A stretch of 64,000 nt of DNA from Patulibacter minatonensis DSM 18081 (GCF_000519325.1 NZ_KI912613.1:3153432-3217431); one strand, 5' to 3'. Counted from the first letter of the stretch, positions 50,738 through 59,771 are shown. The notes: generated by a model not told the origin, from the sequence alone. Made by a program: numbers and translations.

Positions 50738-51582
50738 TCGACGGGACCGTCGGGGTCGCCGTCCGGCGCCTGACCGCCCGGTTCGCCGCGGTCGGCCTCG
50801 ACTCGCCGCGCCTGGACGCGGAGCTGCTGGTCGCGGACGCGATCGGCGCGGACCGCGCGCGGCTCTTCCTGTCGCCGGACCGGCCGCTCACCGCCGAGCA
50901 GGTGGCCGCGATCGCCGCGCACGAGGAGGGCCGGGCGGTCCGCCGCGCCTCGGTCGCGCACCTGCTGGGCGTGCGCGGGTTCCGGAACCTCGACCTGCGC
51001 GTCGACGGCCGTGTCCTGATCCCGCGGCCGGAGACCGAGCTGCTCGTCGAGCTCGGGCTGGAGCTGCCCGACGGCGCGACCGTCGTCGACGTCGGGACGG
51101 GCAGCGGCGCGATCGCCCTGGCCCTGGCCGACGAGCGCCCCGACCTCGTGGTCCATGCGACCGACGTCTCGGAGGACGCGCTCGTGGTCGCCCGCGAGAA
51201 CGCGCGGGTCCTCCGCTCCCCGGTCGTCTTCCACCACGGCGATCTCCTCGACGGCGTCCCCGCGCTGCCGGGCGACGTCGCCGTGCTCTCGAACCCGCCG
51301 TACGTCCCCGACGGGGACCTCGCGGGCCTCGCGCCGGAGGTCGCCGACCACGACCCGCACCTCGCGCTGTTCGGGGGCCCCGACGGGCTCGACGTCGTCC
51401 GCCGGCTGCTGCCCGCCGCCCGCGCGTTCGGCGCCACGCTCGTCGGGGTGGAGATCGGGATCGGCCAGGCCGACGCCACCGCGGCGCTCGCCCGGGCGGC
51501 CGGATTCCCGGACACGGAGGTCCGGGACGACCTCGCCGGCATCGGCCGGATCGTGGTCGGGCGCGCGCCGGACCGCTGCTAG
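50734..51582 (+). CDS. prmC: Release factor glutamine methyltransferase PrmC
   Basis: A 282-residue SAM-dependent N5-glutamine methyltransferase acting on the GGQ motif of release factors. The N-terminal helical domain is followed by [12 protein letters not shown], motif [33 protein letters not shown], and the catalytic/binding motif SNPPYVP. The GTG start overlaps the prfA stop by four bases. The stop TAG overlaps the -10 box of the next gene. Confidence 0.94.
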   Translation: MIDGTVGVAVRRLTARFAAVGLDSPRLDAELLVADAIGADRARLFLSPDRPLTAEQVAAIAAHEEGRAVRRASVAHLLGVRGFRNLDLRVDGRVLIPRPETELLVELGLELPDGATVVDVGTGSGAIALALADERPDLVVHATDVSEDALVVARENARVLRSPVVFHHGDLLDGVPALPGDVAVLSNPPYVPDGDLAGLAPEVADHDPHLALFGGPDGLDVVRRLLPAARAFGATLVGVEIGIGQADATAALARAAGFPDTEVRDDLAGIGRIVVGRAPDRC

Positions 51583-51592
51583 CCTCGCCCGC

Positions 51593-52267
51593 GTGCAGCT
51601 CCCCACCGTCCTGCGTCGCGCGACCCCCACGAGGCTGAAGCACGACGTCCGCCTGCGGGCCGCGTTCGTCGGACGCGGCCTGATCCCGCCGCGCTCGATG
51701 CATTCGGAGGAGGAGGCCGCGCTGCTGCTGCGGCGCTCCGCGGGCAAGGCCGTCGTCGTGGAGCTCGGCGTGTACGAGGGCGGCTCCGCCGCGCTGCTGG
51801 CCGAGCGCCTGCGCTCCGGCACCGCCCTGCACCTCGTCGACCCGTTCGGCGCGCACGACACCGCGCTCCCGCCCGGCTGGGGCGCGCTCGAGGACGCGAC
51901 GAAGAAGGTCGTCGCCCGCGCCGCCCGCACCGGTGCCGCCGACGGCGGGGCCCCGGCCGTCCACTGGCACGTCGCGCTGAGCCAGGACCTCGCGCCGCGG
52001 TGGACCACCCCGATCGACGTGCTCTTCATCGACGGCGACCACTCCGAGGAGGGCTGCCGGCGCGACTGGGACGGCTTCCACGAGCACGTCGCCGCCGACG
52101 GGGTCGTCCTCTTCCACGACTCGCGTCTCGGGGTCCCGGGCGGCCGCGGGCTGCCCGGCCCGACCGCCGTCGTCCAGCGGCTCTTCCACGGGGCCGACGC
52201 CGTCGCGGGCTGGGAGGTCGTCGAGGAGGTCGACCGCACGACCGTGGTCGCCCGCACCGCCTCGTGA
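51593..52267 (+). CDS. Class I methyltransferase (Methyltransf_24 type)
   Basis: A 224-residue SAM-dependent methyltransferase. The SAM-binding region is VVVELGVYEGGSAALLAERL. It is followed by LHLVDPFGAHDTA and the family-typical IDVLFIDGDHSEEGCRRDWDGF with VVLFHDSRLG, as in CmcI/macrocin-O-methyltransferase-like enzymes. The substrate is unknown. It is an insertion between prmC and sua5 relative to most genomes. -10 TAGCCT (51580-51585), which overlaps the prmC stop, ends seven bases before the GTG start. Confidence 0.85.
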   Translation: MQLPTVLRRATPTRLKHDVRLRAAFVGRGLIPPRSMHSEEEAALLLRRSAGKAVVVELGVYEGGSAALLAERLRSGTALHLVDPFGAHDTALPPGWGALEDATKKVVARAARTGAADGGAPAVHWHVALSQDLAPRWTTPIDVLFIDGDHSEEGCRRDWDGFHEHVAADGVVLFHDSRLGVPGGRGLPGPTAVVQRLFHGADAVAGWEVVEEVDRTTVVARTAS

Positions 52268-52298
52268 GCACCGTCCTCCCGCGGTCGGGCCCGGTCGC

Positions 52299-52934
52299 GT
52301 GAGCACTGAGCAGCTGCCGCTGGACCCCGCGGCGATCACGGCGCTCACCGCCGAGACGACCCGCGGGGGCGTGGTCCTGTTCCCCGCCGAGGGGGTCTAC
52401 GGCCTCGCGGCCGACCCGAACGACCCCGACGCCGTGCGCGCGCTCGCGACGCTGAAGGGCCGCGACCCCCGCAAGCCGTCCGCGGTGCTGCACTGGACCC
52501 TCGACGCCGCGCTGGCGGCCGTCGACGGCGCGGGGGAGGACGTCCTCCACGCGATGCGGTGCCTGCTGCCCGGCCCCGTCGGCGTGCTCGTCCCCAACCC
52601 CGCACGCCGCTACGCGCTCGCGCTGGGCGACGACCCGACGACGCTCGGGCTCCGCGTCCCCCTGCTGGCCGCGGCCGTCGACGCGCCCGCGGTCGTGCAG
52701 ACGAGCGCCAACCGCGCGGGCGGCCCGGATCCCGCGCAGATCGAGGACGTCCCGGACGACATCCGCGACGCCTGCGCGCTCGTCCTGGACCGCGGGCGAC
52801 GCTCGGGGCGTCCGTCGACGATCGTCGACCTGCGCGGGCTCGCGACGGGCGACGGCTGGAGCGTCGTCCGCGAGGGTGCGGTGCCCCGGGCGGAGATCGG
52901 GCGCCTGCTCGACGGGACCGGCGCACCCCGCTGA
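52299..52934 (+). CDS. L-threonylcarbamoyladenylate synthase (Sua5/YrdC)
   Basis: A 211-residue YrdC-domain protein, which makes the threonylcarbamoyl-AMP used for t6A37 in tRNA. Features: GGVVLFPAEGVYGLAADPND, LKGRDPRKPSAVLHW (the KxR..KP substrate motif), LLPGPVGVLVPNP, LGLRVPLLA, QTSANRAGG and RPSTIVDL. Length matches YrdC-only enzymes without the Sua5 C-terminal domain. The start is GTG. The gene is in its usual place after prmC and before rpiB. Confidence 0.93.
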   Translation: MSTEQLPLDPAAITALTAETTRGGVVLFPAEGVYGLAADPNDPDAVRALATLKGRDPRKPSAVLHWTLDAALAAVDGAGEDVLHAMRCLLPGPVGVLVPNPARRYALALGDDPTTLGLRVPLLAAAVDAPAVVQTSANRAGGPDPAQIEDVPDDIRDACALVLDRGRRSGRPSTIVDLRGLATGDGWSVVREGAVPRAEIGRLLDGTGAPR

Positions 52935-52960
52935 GACGACGGGCCCGGGCGAGCGCCCTC

Positions 52961-52966
52961 TACGAT
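52961..52966 (+). promoter_or_regulatory. -10 box TACGAT of rpiB
   Basis: TACGAT ends six bases before the ATG at 52973; the rpiB mRNA is probably leaderless. Confidence 0.45.
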
Positions 52967-52972
52967 CCGCCC

Positions 52973-53467
52973 ATGCGGATCGCCGTCGCCTCCGACCACG
53001 CCGGGTTCACCCTCAAGGAGCACGTCAAGGCCGCGCTGTCCGCGCAGGGCCACGACGTCCTCGACGCCGGCACCACGTCCGACGCGTCGACCGACTACCC
53101 CGAGTACGCCGCCAAGGCCGCCCGTCAGGTCGCGGCCGGGGACGCGGACCGCGGCGTCGTCGTCTGCGGCTCCGGCAACGGCGTCACGATCACCGCGAAC
53201 AAGATCGCCGGGATCCGGGCCGTCAACGCCCACGACGCCGCCGAGGCGACGATGGCCCGGCAGCACAACGGCATCAACGTCCTCGGGCTGTCGCAGGCCC
53301 GCCTCGACGGCGCCGCCGCCGAGGAGATCGTCGCCGCCTTCCTGAGCACCGAGTTCGAGGGCGGCCGCCACGAGCGCCGCATCGGCGAGATCGCGGACGT
53401 CGAGGGCGGGGGCGACGGCACGGCCCCCGCCTCGACGGAGATCCCGCCGGTCGCACCGACCCACTGA
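52973..53467 (+). CDS. rpiB: Ribose-5-phosphate isomerase B
   Basis: A 164-residue RpiB that interconverts ribose 5-phosphate and ribulose 5-phosphate. Seen: [56 protein letters not shown] (active-site Cys), and [23 protein letters not shown]. The catalytic core ends near residue 142; the last about 20 residues ([18 protein letters not shown]) are a tail of unusual composition. The tail's DNA, together with the stop codon and 42 bases of spacer, is repeated downstream with a 99-base period. Confidence 0.95.
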   Translation: MRIAVASDHAGFTLKEHVKAALSAQGHDVLDAGTTSDASTDYPEYAAKAARQVAAGDADRGVVVCGSGNGVTITANKIAGIRAVNAHDAAEATMARQHNGINVLGLSQARLDGAAAEEIVAAFLSTEFEGGRHERRIGEIADVEGGGDGTAPASTEIPPVAPTH

Positions 53468-53664
53468 TCGAAGGGTCCTCGACGTCGGACGCCGCGCCAC
53501 CCACCCGGGGGCGACGGCACGGCCCCGGTGGAGACGGACGTCCCGCCGATCGCACCGACGCACTGATCGAAGGGTCCTCGACGTCGGACGCCGCGCCACC
53601 CACCCGGGGGCGACGGCACGGCCCCCGCCTCGACGGAGATCCCGCCGATCGCACCGACCCACTG
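53411..53664. repeat. 99-bp tandem repeat duplicating the rpiB 3' end
   Basis: Copies begin at 53411, 53510 and 53609 (each at GGCGACGGCA); the third is partial and ends with the CCACTG of the tail. Each copy carries the rpiB C-terminal codons, the stop and a spacer. In-frame stops recur at 53465, 53564 and 53663. The copies are nearly identical; the middle one differs in a short block (GTGGAGACGGACGTC for GCCTCGACGGAGATC). The period is 33 codons, so the frame is kept. This fills the first half of the 343-base gap before glyA. Confidence 0.95.
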
Positions 53665-53694
53665 ACGCGCACAGAGGTCCACCGGCGGGACCGG

Positions 53695-53700
53695 TAGCCT
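53695..53700 (+). promoter_or_regulatory. Putative -10 box upstream of the ZTP riboswitch
   Basis: TAGCCT, TANNNT-type, ending a few bases before the first riboswitch helix. It lies 30 bases after the last 99-bp repeat copy. Confidence 0.4.
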
Positions 53701-53702
53701 CC

Positions 53703-53783
53703 CTCTTCGTCGCGACTGGCGCCACGGGTGGAACCGACCACCGGGGAGCGACGAGGCAGCACCGCCGCGCGCCTGGGCACCCG
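53703..53783 (+). promoter_or_regulatory. ZTP (pfl) riboswitch
   Basis: In order: CTTCGTCGCGACTGGCG, CGGGTGG, CCACCGGGGAGCGACGAGG and CCGCGCGCCTGGGCAC. These are the highly conserved blocks of the pfl RNA: CGACUGGCG, CCACCGGGGAGC and CGCCUGGGC. The flanks TTCGTCG and CGACGAG can pair as the closing stem. The class binds ZTP/ZMP, which accumulate when 10-formyl-tetrahydrofolate runs short, and turns expression on. Location before glyA is a known arrangement. Confidence 0.95.
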
Positions 53784-53810
53784 AACCGCACGTTCCCGAA
53801 GGAGACGCCC

Positions 53811-55094
53811 GTGTCCGAACTGCCCAACGACTACTTCAACGCCTCGCTGGCGGAGGTCGATCCGGAGGTCGCGGCCTCGGTCGCCGACGAGCTCCGGCGC
53901 CAGCAGGACACGCTGGAGATGATCGCGTCGGAGAACTTCGTCCCCCAGTCGGTGCTGGAGGCCCAGGGCTCGGTCCTCACGAACAAGTACGCGGAGGGCT
54001 ACCCCGGCCGCCGGTACTACGGCGGCTGCGAGCACGTCGACGTGATCGAGCAGCTCGCGATCGACCGGGCGAAGGAGCTGTTCGGGGCCGAGCACGCCAA
54101 CGTGCAGCCCCACGCAGGCGCGCAGGCCAACAACGCCGTCTACCACGCGCTGCTGCAGCCGGGCGACCGCGTGATGGGCCTGTCGCTCTCCCACGGCGGG
54201 CACCTGAGCCACGGCATGAAGCTCAACGTGTCCGGGAGGCTCTACGACATCGTCGCGTACGAGGTCGACAAGGACACCTCGCTCGTCGACATGGACGAGG
54301 TCGCCCGGATCGCCCGCGAGACGAAGCCGAAGATGATCATCGCCGGCTGGTCGGCGTACCCGCGGCACCTCGACTTCGCGCGCTTCCGGGAGATCGCCGA
54401 CGAGGTCGGCGCGTACCTCTGGGTCGACATGGCGCACTTCGCCGGGCTCGTCGCCGCCGGCCTGCACCCCAGCCCCGTCCCGCACGCCCACGTCGTGACC
54501 ACCACGGTCCACAAGACCCTCGGCGGCCCCCGCTCGGGGATCATCCTCTGCAAGCAGGAGTTCCAGAAGAAGATCGACCAGGCGATCTTCCCCGGCCAGC
54601 AGGGCGGCCCGCTGGAGCACGTGATCGCCGCCAAGGCCGTCGCGCTGAAGATCGCCGCGTCGGACGCCTTCAAGGAGCGCCAGCAGCGCACCATCGACGG
54701 CGCACGCGTCGTCGCCGAGGAGCTGCTCGCCGCCGGTGGCGGCCTGAACGTCCTGACCGGCGGCACCGACGTGCACCTGACCCTCGTCGACCTGCGCGAG
54801 ACCGAGCTGGACGGTCAGCAGGCCGAGGACCGCCTGCACGAGGTCGGCATCACGGTCAACCGCAACGCGGTGCCCTTCGACCCGCGCCCGCCGATGGTCA
54901 CGAGCGGCCTGCGCGTCGGCACCTCCGCCCTCGCCACGCGCGGTCTCGACGTCGACGCGTTCCGGGAGGTCGGCAAGGTCATCGGCCAGGCGCTGCAGGG
55001 CGACGACGCCGCGTTCGCCGCCGCGAAGGACGACCTCGCCGCCCGCATCACCGCCGTCGCCGCGGCGTACCCGCTGTACACGCACCTCGGCTGA
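53811..55094 (+). CDS. glyA: Serine hydroxymethyltransferase
   Basis: A 427-residue PLP enzyme converting serine and tetrahydrofolate to glycine and 5,10-methylene-THF, the main entry of one-carbon units. It has [43 protein letters not shown], and the PLP-lysine motif [16 protein letters not shown] (K235). The GTG start is preceded by GAAGGAG. Control by the ZTP riboswitch in its leader is strongly indicated. A hairpin follows. Confidence 0.97.
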   Translation: MSELPNDYFNASLAEVDPEVAASVADELRRQQDTLEMIASENFVPQSVLEAQGSVLTNKYAEGYPGRRYYGGCEHVDVIEQLAIDRAKELFGAEHANVQPHAGAQANNAVYHALLQPGDRVMGLSLSHGGHLSHGMKLNVSGRLYDIVAYEVDKDTSLVDMDEVARIARETKPKMIIAGWSAYPRHLDFARFREIADEVGAYLWVDMAHFAGLVAAGLHPSPVPHAHVVTTTVHKTLGGPRSGIILCKQEFQKKIDQAIFPGQQGGPLEHVIAAKAVALKIAASDAFKERQQRTIDGARVVAEELLAAGGGLNVLTGGTDVHLTLVDLRETELDGQQAEDRLHEVGITVNRNAVPFDPRPPMVTSGLRVGTSALATRGLDVDAFREVGKVIGQALQGDDAAFAAAKDDLAARITAVAAAYPLYTHLG

Positions 55095-55111
55095 GCACGC
55101 GGAGCGCGCCG

Positions 55112-55136
55112 CACCCGCCCGGACCACGGGCGGGTG
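55112..55136 (+). terminator. Intrinsic-like terminator after glyA
   Basis: CACCCGCCCG, loop GACCA, CGGGCGGGTG: ten pairs, 17 bases after the stop. No T-run. Confidence 0.65.
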
Positions 55137-55167
55137 GGGCCGCCCCCGCGTCTAGAGTGCCTCCCGG

Positions 55168-56364
55168 ATGAACTGGCGCGATCCCATCGTGGGGCTCCTG
55201 ATCGCCTTCGCGGTCAGCGCGGCGCTCACCCCCGTGGTCGCACGCGCCGCGGTCGTGTTGGGCGCGATCGACCGGCCCCGGGGCCGTGGGCTCGCCGCCG
55301 GCGGCACGCCGCTGCTGGGCGGTCTGGCGATCCTGATCGCCGTCGTCGTCGCGGTGGTCCTCGACATGCCGGACGCCGCGCCCCAGGCCCACAACCTGCG
55401 GGCGATCCTGCTCGGCGCCGTCCTGATCTCGGTGATCGGCGCCGTCGACGACCGCTTCGACCTCCCGTGGGCGGTGAAGCTCGTCGGGCAGGTCGCGGCG
55501 GCCTGGATCCCGGTGTCGCAGGGGGTGCAGGTCACGAACATCACGTTCCCGTTCGTCGGCGCGGTGCAGTTCTCGTCGGTGCCGAGCTGGTCCCTGACGA
55601 TCCTCGGCTTCGTCGTCCTGATGAACGTCGTCAACTTCTCCGACGGCATCGACGGGCTCGCGGCGGGCATCGCGGCGATCGGGGCGCTCGCGCTCGGCAT
55701 CGTCGCCGCCGACCTGATGAAGGACCACGCCGCGCTGCTCGCCGCCGCGACGGCCGGCGCGGCGCTCGGGTTCCTCGTCCACAACTTCCATCCCGCCAGG
55801 GTCTTCATGGGGGACACCGGGGCGATGCTGCTCGGCTACCTGTTGGCGGCGGTCGCCGTCGAGGGCGCGGTGAAGACCCAGGTCGTCCTGGCGCTGGTCG
55901 TGCCGTTCCTCGTGCTCGCGCTGCCGGTGCTGGACACGACCTTCGTGGTGCTCAAGCGCCTGAAGTCCGGTGTCCCGATCTACAACGCCGACCAGGAGCA
56001 CTTCCACCACCGGCTCAGCCGGCTCGGGTTCAGCCCGCGGCGGATCGTCGTCTATCTGTACCTGTGGGCCGGGTCGCTCGCGGGCCTCGCCGTCGCGCTG
56101 CGCTTCGTCCCGTACTCCGACAACCGCGGCCACTTCGACGCCGCGTGGACGACCGTGATGGGTCTGATCCTCGTGGCATGCCTCGCGGTGTCGGTCTACC
56201 TCGTCATCGTCCTCGAGATCCTGAAGCTCCGCCGGATCGACGCGCTGCGCCTGCGCCGCGCGCGGCCGGACATCACGGAGGACGAGATCGACGCCGACGT
56301 CGCGCGCGCGCTCGAGACCGGCGAGTTCTCGGCGATCACCGGCGAGCACAACCCGGTGGGCTGA
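55168..56364 (+). CDS. wecA: Undecaprenyl-phosphate sugar-1-phosphate transferase (WecA/TagO type)
   Basis: A 398-residue polytopic membrane enzyme of the MraY/WecA family, which starts cell-envelope glycans by moving GlcNAc-1-P (or a similar sugar) to undecaprenyl phosphate. About 10-11 hydrophobic segments. Catalytic/metal motifs: GAVDDRFDLPWAVKL, NVVNFSDGIDGLAAG, HPARVFMGDTGAMLLG, and the cytoplasmic His-rich loop DQEHFHHRLSRLGFS, which marks WecA rather than MraY. It sits just before the atp genes, as in mycobacteria (rfe). -10 TAGAGT (55153-55158) ends nine bases before the ATG. Confidence 0.92.
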   Translation: MNWRDPIVGLLIAFAVSAALTPVVARAAVVLGAIDRPRGRGLAAGGTPLLGGLAILIAVVVAVVLDMPDAAPQAHNLRAILLGAVLISVIGAVDDRFDLPWAVKLVGQVAAAWIPVSQGVQVTNITFPFVGAVQFSSVPSWSLTILGFVVLMNVVNFSDGIDGLAAGIAAIGALALGIVAADLMKDHAALLAAATAGAALGFLVHNFHPARVFMGDTGAMLLGYLLAAVAVEGAVKTQVVLALVVPFLVLALPVLDTTFVVLKRLKSGVPIYNADQEHFHHRLSRLGFSPRRIVVYLYLWAGSLAGLAVALRFVPYSDNRGHFDAAWTTVMGLILVACLAVSVYLVIVLEILKLRRIDALRLRRARPDITEDEIDADVARALETGEFSAITGEHNPVG

Positions 56365-56381
56365 GCACCGGCCGGGCCGGC

Positions 56382-57020
56382 TCAGGGCTCGGCGGTGACC
56401 CCGGGGTCGAGGCGCCCGTAGATCGCCCGCAGCCACATGGACGAGATCGCGTCGACCAGCGTCGTCGTGTCGAAGTCCTCGTCGCGCACCAGCTGCTGGT
56501 AGAGCGAGCGCTCGACGCTCCAGACCAGCGCGAAGGCCGTCGGCCGGGCCGGGAACGCCGGGGCGTTCCCCGCGGCCTGCTCGGTGACGATGCGGTCCTC
56601 GGTCGCGTCGACGAACCGGCCGATCAGCGTACGCCAGTGGTCGGCGACGTCGCGCTCGTAGGTCCCGACCTCGACCATCGCCCGCAGCAGCGGCCCGTGC
56701 TCGACGAACAGCGCCGAAACGTCCCGGATCGAGGTGCGCAGCGCCTCGTGGCTGATGCCGGTCCCCGACCACCAGAGCTCCGCGGCCCCGTAGAGCTCGT
56801 CGGCGACCGTCGCCGTCAGGCGCTCGAGGACCTCGCGCTTGTCGCGGAAGTAGAAGTAGAAGGACGTGCGCGAGATCCCGGCCCGGCCCGCGATCCGCTC
56901 GACCCCGAGCTCGGCGTAGGTCTCGCCCTCGGCCAGGAGCTCCTCCATCGCGCGGAGCACGTCCCGCTGGATCCGCTCGCGCTTGGGGGTGCTCTCGGTC
57001 CTCCTGGGGGGCGGTGCCAC
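56382..57020 (-). CDS. TetR-family transcriptional regulator
   Basis: A 212-residue repressor. The N-terminal helix-turn-helix is [30 protein letters not shown], split here across helices 2-3; the ligand domain (about 75-205) is of the EthR-like layout. The start is GTG; -10 TACGCT (minus strand, 57027-57032) ends six bases before it. It is divergent from the rubredoxin gene with a 97-base gap, so rubredoxin is the likely target. Confidence 0.88.
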   Translation of the reverse strand: MAPPPRRTESTPKRERIQRDVLRAMEELLAEGETYAELGVERIAGRAGISRTSFYFYFRDKREVLERLTATVADELYGAAELWWSGTGISHEALRTSIRDVSALFVEHGPLLRAMVEVGTYERDVADHWRTLIGRFVDATEDRIVTEQAAGNAPAFPARPTAFALVWSVERSLYQQLVRDEDFDTTTLVDAISSMWLRAIYGRLDPGVTAEP

Positions 57021-57117
57021 GCGCCGAGCGTACCCGTCAACGGAGGGGCGCCCGGTGTCCCGGAGTCCGACGGGGTGGGGGGACGGCCAGGCATCGCCGG
57101 GCGGCGGGCGCTACAAC

Positions 57118-57288
57118 ATGCCCGTGGAGCAATGGATCTGTGAACCCTGCGGTTTCATCTACGACCCCGAGGAGGGGGACCCCGACGGCGGCATCCCGCC
57201 CGGAACCGCGTTCGAGGACATCCCCGACGACTGGTCGTGCCCGGTGTGCGGCGCCCAGAAGGACGAGTTCGAGAAGCTCGAGGACTAG
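57118..57288 (+). CDS. Rubredoxin
   Basis: A 56-residue iron protein: [17 protein letters not shown] and [15 protein letters not shown] give the two CxxC(G) motifs binding a single Fe. [13 protein letters not shown] is a strong family mark. Rubredoxins carry electrons to alkane hydroxylases or to oxygen/peroxide detoxifying enzymes. The divergent TetR resembles the alkB-rubredoxin-alkU arrangement, but no alkB lies in the window. The exact partner is open. Confidence 0.95.
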   Translation: MPVEQWICEPCGFIYDPEEGDPDGGIPPGTAFEDIPDDWSCPVCGAQKDEFEKLED

Positions 57289-57371
57289 CGCGGCCGCAGG
57301 ACCGCCCGGCGGGCGCACGGGGGACGCGCAGCCTCGTCCACCGGTCACGACGAGGCGCGTCGGCGCTCGTT

Positions 57372-57377
57372 TAGGAT
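57372..57377 (+). promoter_or_regulatory. -10 box TAGGAT of the antiporter gene
   Basis: TAGGAT ends seven bases before the GTG at 57385. No Shine-Dalgarno is present, so a leaderless mRNA is likely. Confidence 0.5.
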
Positions 57378-57384
57378 CGACGGG

Positions 57385-59160
57385 GTGCTCGAAGAGCTCC
57401 TGCTCCTCGCCGGTCTCCTGCTCGTCGCAGGACTCGCGGCCTCCCTCTTCGCGGGGCGACTACGCGTCCCGGCCCTCGTCGTCTTCCTCCTGCTCGGCAT
57501 GCTCGCCGGGCCGGACGAGCTCGGCATCATCGAGACTCGCGACGCGGAGCTGATCCGCGACGTCGGGCTCGTCTCCCTCGTCCTCATCCTCTTCGAGGGC
57601 GGGCTGGCCTCCGGACTCCGGGAGATCCGGCCCGTCTTCGGCACCGCGGCGCTGCTCGCGACGGTCGGCGTGCTGATCACGACGACGGTGGTCGGCACGG
57701 TCGCGTTCATCACGCTGGACGTCAACTTCGAGCAGGGGCTCCTCCTCGGCGCGATCGTCGCGTCCACCGACGGCGCGGCGATCTTCGCGCTGCTGCGCGG
57801 GTCGACGCTCCGCAAGCGCCTGGCGCGGACCCTCGAGGGCGAGGCCGGGATGAACGACCCGGTCACCGCGCTCCTCGTGATCGGCCTGATCGACCTCAGC
57901 AAGGGGGAGGGGTCGGTCCTCGACATCTTCGTGACGATGGCCTCCGAGCTCGCGATCGACGCGATCGTGGGCACCGCGATCGGCCTGCTCGCCGTCCAGG
58001 CGTTCCAGCGCGCCCGGCTGGCGTCCGAGGGGCTCTACCCGGTGGCCTCGCTCGCGACGGCGATCCTGGCCTACGCCGTGGCGACGAACCTGCACGGCTC
58101 CGGACTCCTGTCGGCCTACGTCGCGGGACTCATCCTCGGGTCCTTCCCGATCCAGGGCAAGCGGTCGATCACGGCCTTCCACGATGGCATCGCGTGGGTC
58201 GCCCAGCTCGGCATGTTCCTGGCGCTCGGCCTGCTCGTGAACCCGCACTCGCTGGGCGACGTCTGGGTGGAGTCGCTGGTGATCACGGCCGCGCTGCTGT
58301 TCCTCGGCCGGCCGATCTCGGTGATGGCGATCCTCACCCCGATGCGGTTCACGATGCGCGAGCAGATCGCGGTGTCGTGGGCCGGGCTGCGCGGTGCGGT
58401 GCCGATCGTGTTCGCGACGTTCCCCGTGATCGCCGGCGTCCCGCGCGCGGACGAGTTCCTCTCGATCGTCTTCTTCGTCGTGGTGCTCACCACGATCCTG
58501 CAGGGCGTCACGTTCGAGGGGCTCGCCGTGCGGCTGGGCGTCACGACGACCGAGCCGGCGATCGACCGGCCGCTGGTCGAGGTGATGGCGGTCCGGGAGC
58601 TCGGGGCCGAGGTCGTCGAGGTCCACGTGCGGCAGGGCGACGCCATGGTCGGCGCCCGCGTGAAGGACCTCGGCCTGCCGCGGGACGCGCTGGTCAACGT
58701 CCTGGTGCGCGGCGACGAGGCGCTGCTGCCCCGGGGCTCCACCACCCTCGAGAGCGACGACCGCCTCCACCTGCTCGTGCGCCGCGAGGTCGCCGGCCAG
58801 ATCCCCGGGCTGATCGAGCGCTGGCGTGCCGGGCCCGTCGGCCCGGTGGCCCGCCCCGCCCGCCGCCACACCGCGATCCGGCCGATCTTCCGCGCGGGCC
58901 CGTGGGACGCCCGGGACGGCGACCCCGCCGAGCCGCCGACCATCGCCGGCATCGAGGTCGTCGAGCGGGTCCGCCTGCGCCGCGACCGGCCCGGCGCCCT
59001 CGTGGTCCTCGCCGACGGCCGGTACGGCGTCTCGGGCTCGATCGCGATCGTCGGATCGCGGCAGGCGGTCCAGGGCGCCGCCCGGCGCAAGCTCGAAGGG
59101 GCCCCGGACGACGCCGAGGCCGGCTGGTGGCAGGAGGTCGTCGGCGCCTGCGCCTTCTGA
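57385..59160 (+). CDS. Potassium/proton antiporter, NhaP2-like (CPA1)
   Basis: A 591-residue cation:proton antiporter. About 12 membrane segments span residues 1-390. Conserved segments include LILFEGGLASGLREI, ASTDGAAIFALLRG and EGEAGMNDPVTALLVIGL, the latter two holding the Asp residues of the transport site. The soluble C-terminus contains a TrkA_C/RCK_C domain (about 410-480; VVEVHVRQGDAMVGARVKDL, GLPRDALVNVLVRGDEALLP) that gates transport by nucleotide binding. A further CorC-like part follows (about 530-590). This layout is that of K+/H+ antiporter NhaP2/CvrA, used in potassium and pH homeostasis. c-di-AMP can bind RCK_C domains in other bacteria; not tested here. Confidence 0.9.
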   Translation: MLEELLLLAGLLLVAGLAASLFAGRLRVPALVVFLLLGMLAGPDELGIIETRDAELIRDVGLVSLVLILFEGGLASGLREIRPVFGTAALLATVGVLITTTVVGTVAFITLDVNFEQGLLLGAIVASTDGAAIFALLRGSTLRKRLARTLEGEAGMNDPVTALLVIGLIDLSKGEGSVLDIFVTMASELAIDAIVGTAIGLLAVQAFQRARLASEGLYPVASLATAILAYAVATNLHGSGLLSAYVAGLILGSFPIQGKRSITAFHDGIAWVAQLGMFLALGLLVNPHSLGDVWVESLVITAALLFLGRPISVMAILTPMRFTMREQIAVSWAGLRGAVPIVFATFPVIAGVPRADEFLSIVFFVVVLTTILQGVTFEGLAVRLGVTTTEPAIDRPLVEVMAVRELGAEVVEVHVRQGDAMVGARVKDLGLPRDALVNVLVRGDEALLPRGSTTLESDDRLHLLVRREVAGQIPGLIERWRAGPVGPVARPARRHTAIRPIFRAGPWDARDGDPAEPPTIAGIEVVERVRLRRDRPGALVVLADGRYGVSGSIAIVGSRQAVQGAARRKLEGAPDDAEAGWWQEVVGACAF

Positions 59161-59579
59161 CACGAGGATCGTCCCGGACCCTCCGCCGGGCGGGTGCGGC
59201 GTCGCTCGCCGGTCGCGGGCGACGACCGCGGACCCGCCGGACACCCGTCACACACGGGCGATACGAGGACTTCCGCGTATGCGGCCGTCGCAGGGCGCGG
59301 TGAGCGGCGGCGCGCCACCATCGTATCCGCGGGCACCACCGCTCGTGACGCCTCGCACAAGCCCTAGCACAAGGCGGCACGAAACCCCGAAAACCCGCTT
59401 GAAACCGGGCGACACGGCCCCAGGGACTTGTATATGGTGGGGCTCCGCCGCCGAACCCCTCCTCATCGCAGCACCGCTGTGGTCCGAGAGGGGAATCCTG
59501 CGTGGTCGATCCCGTCGACCGCAGCAGATCGGCGGACTGCACCTCATGGCGCACCCAACCCACACCAGCGATTCCCGCG
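59161..59579. promoter_or_regulatory. Upstream region of the atp genes
   Basis: 419 bases without a supported gene between the antiporter and the small AtpZ-like gene. TTGTATATGG near 59428-59437 is the most AT-rich spot and may be the promoter of the ATP synthase operon, but no consensus pair of boxes at proper spacing is seen (TTGAAA at 59399-59404 is too far away). Short ORFs on both strands here lack any family signal. Confidence 0.35.
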
Positions 59580-59771
59580 ATGCCGACTCCCGACCGACCC
59601 CCAGCGGGCGGAGCCGTGGCGGGGATGACCATCCTCACCGCGATGGTGCTCGGACTCGCGGTCTTCGGCGCGCTCGGCGCGCTGCTCGGATCGCTGGGGC
59701 TCGGGTTGATGGTGGGCGCGTTCTTCGGGCTCTTCGGCGGGACCGCCGCAGTGATCGCCCGGTTCCGATGA
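59580..59771 (+). CDS. Small AtpZ/AtpI-like membrane protein
   Basis: A 63-residue protein with two hydrophobic segments (TILTAMVLGLAVFGALGALLG and GLMVGAFFGLFGGTAAVIA) joined by a short loop. This size and shape fits AtpZ-type accessory proteins of F-ATPase operons. It lies 22 bases before the AtpI-like gene. The ATG at 59580 is preferred; an earlier GTG at 59502 would add 26 residues without predicted structure. Identification rests on size and position, as the sequence itself is not diagnostic. Confidence 0.6.
   Translation: MPTPDRPPAGGAVAGMTILTAMVLGLAVFGALGALLGSLGLGLMVGAFFGLFGGTAAVIARFR

Noticed and set aside
53411-53664. 99-bp repeats as an integron, CRISPR or attachment site
   Set aside because: Each unit is a copy of the rpiB tail with no integrase, spacer or inverted-repeat structure nearby; a simple tandem duplication explains it.
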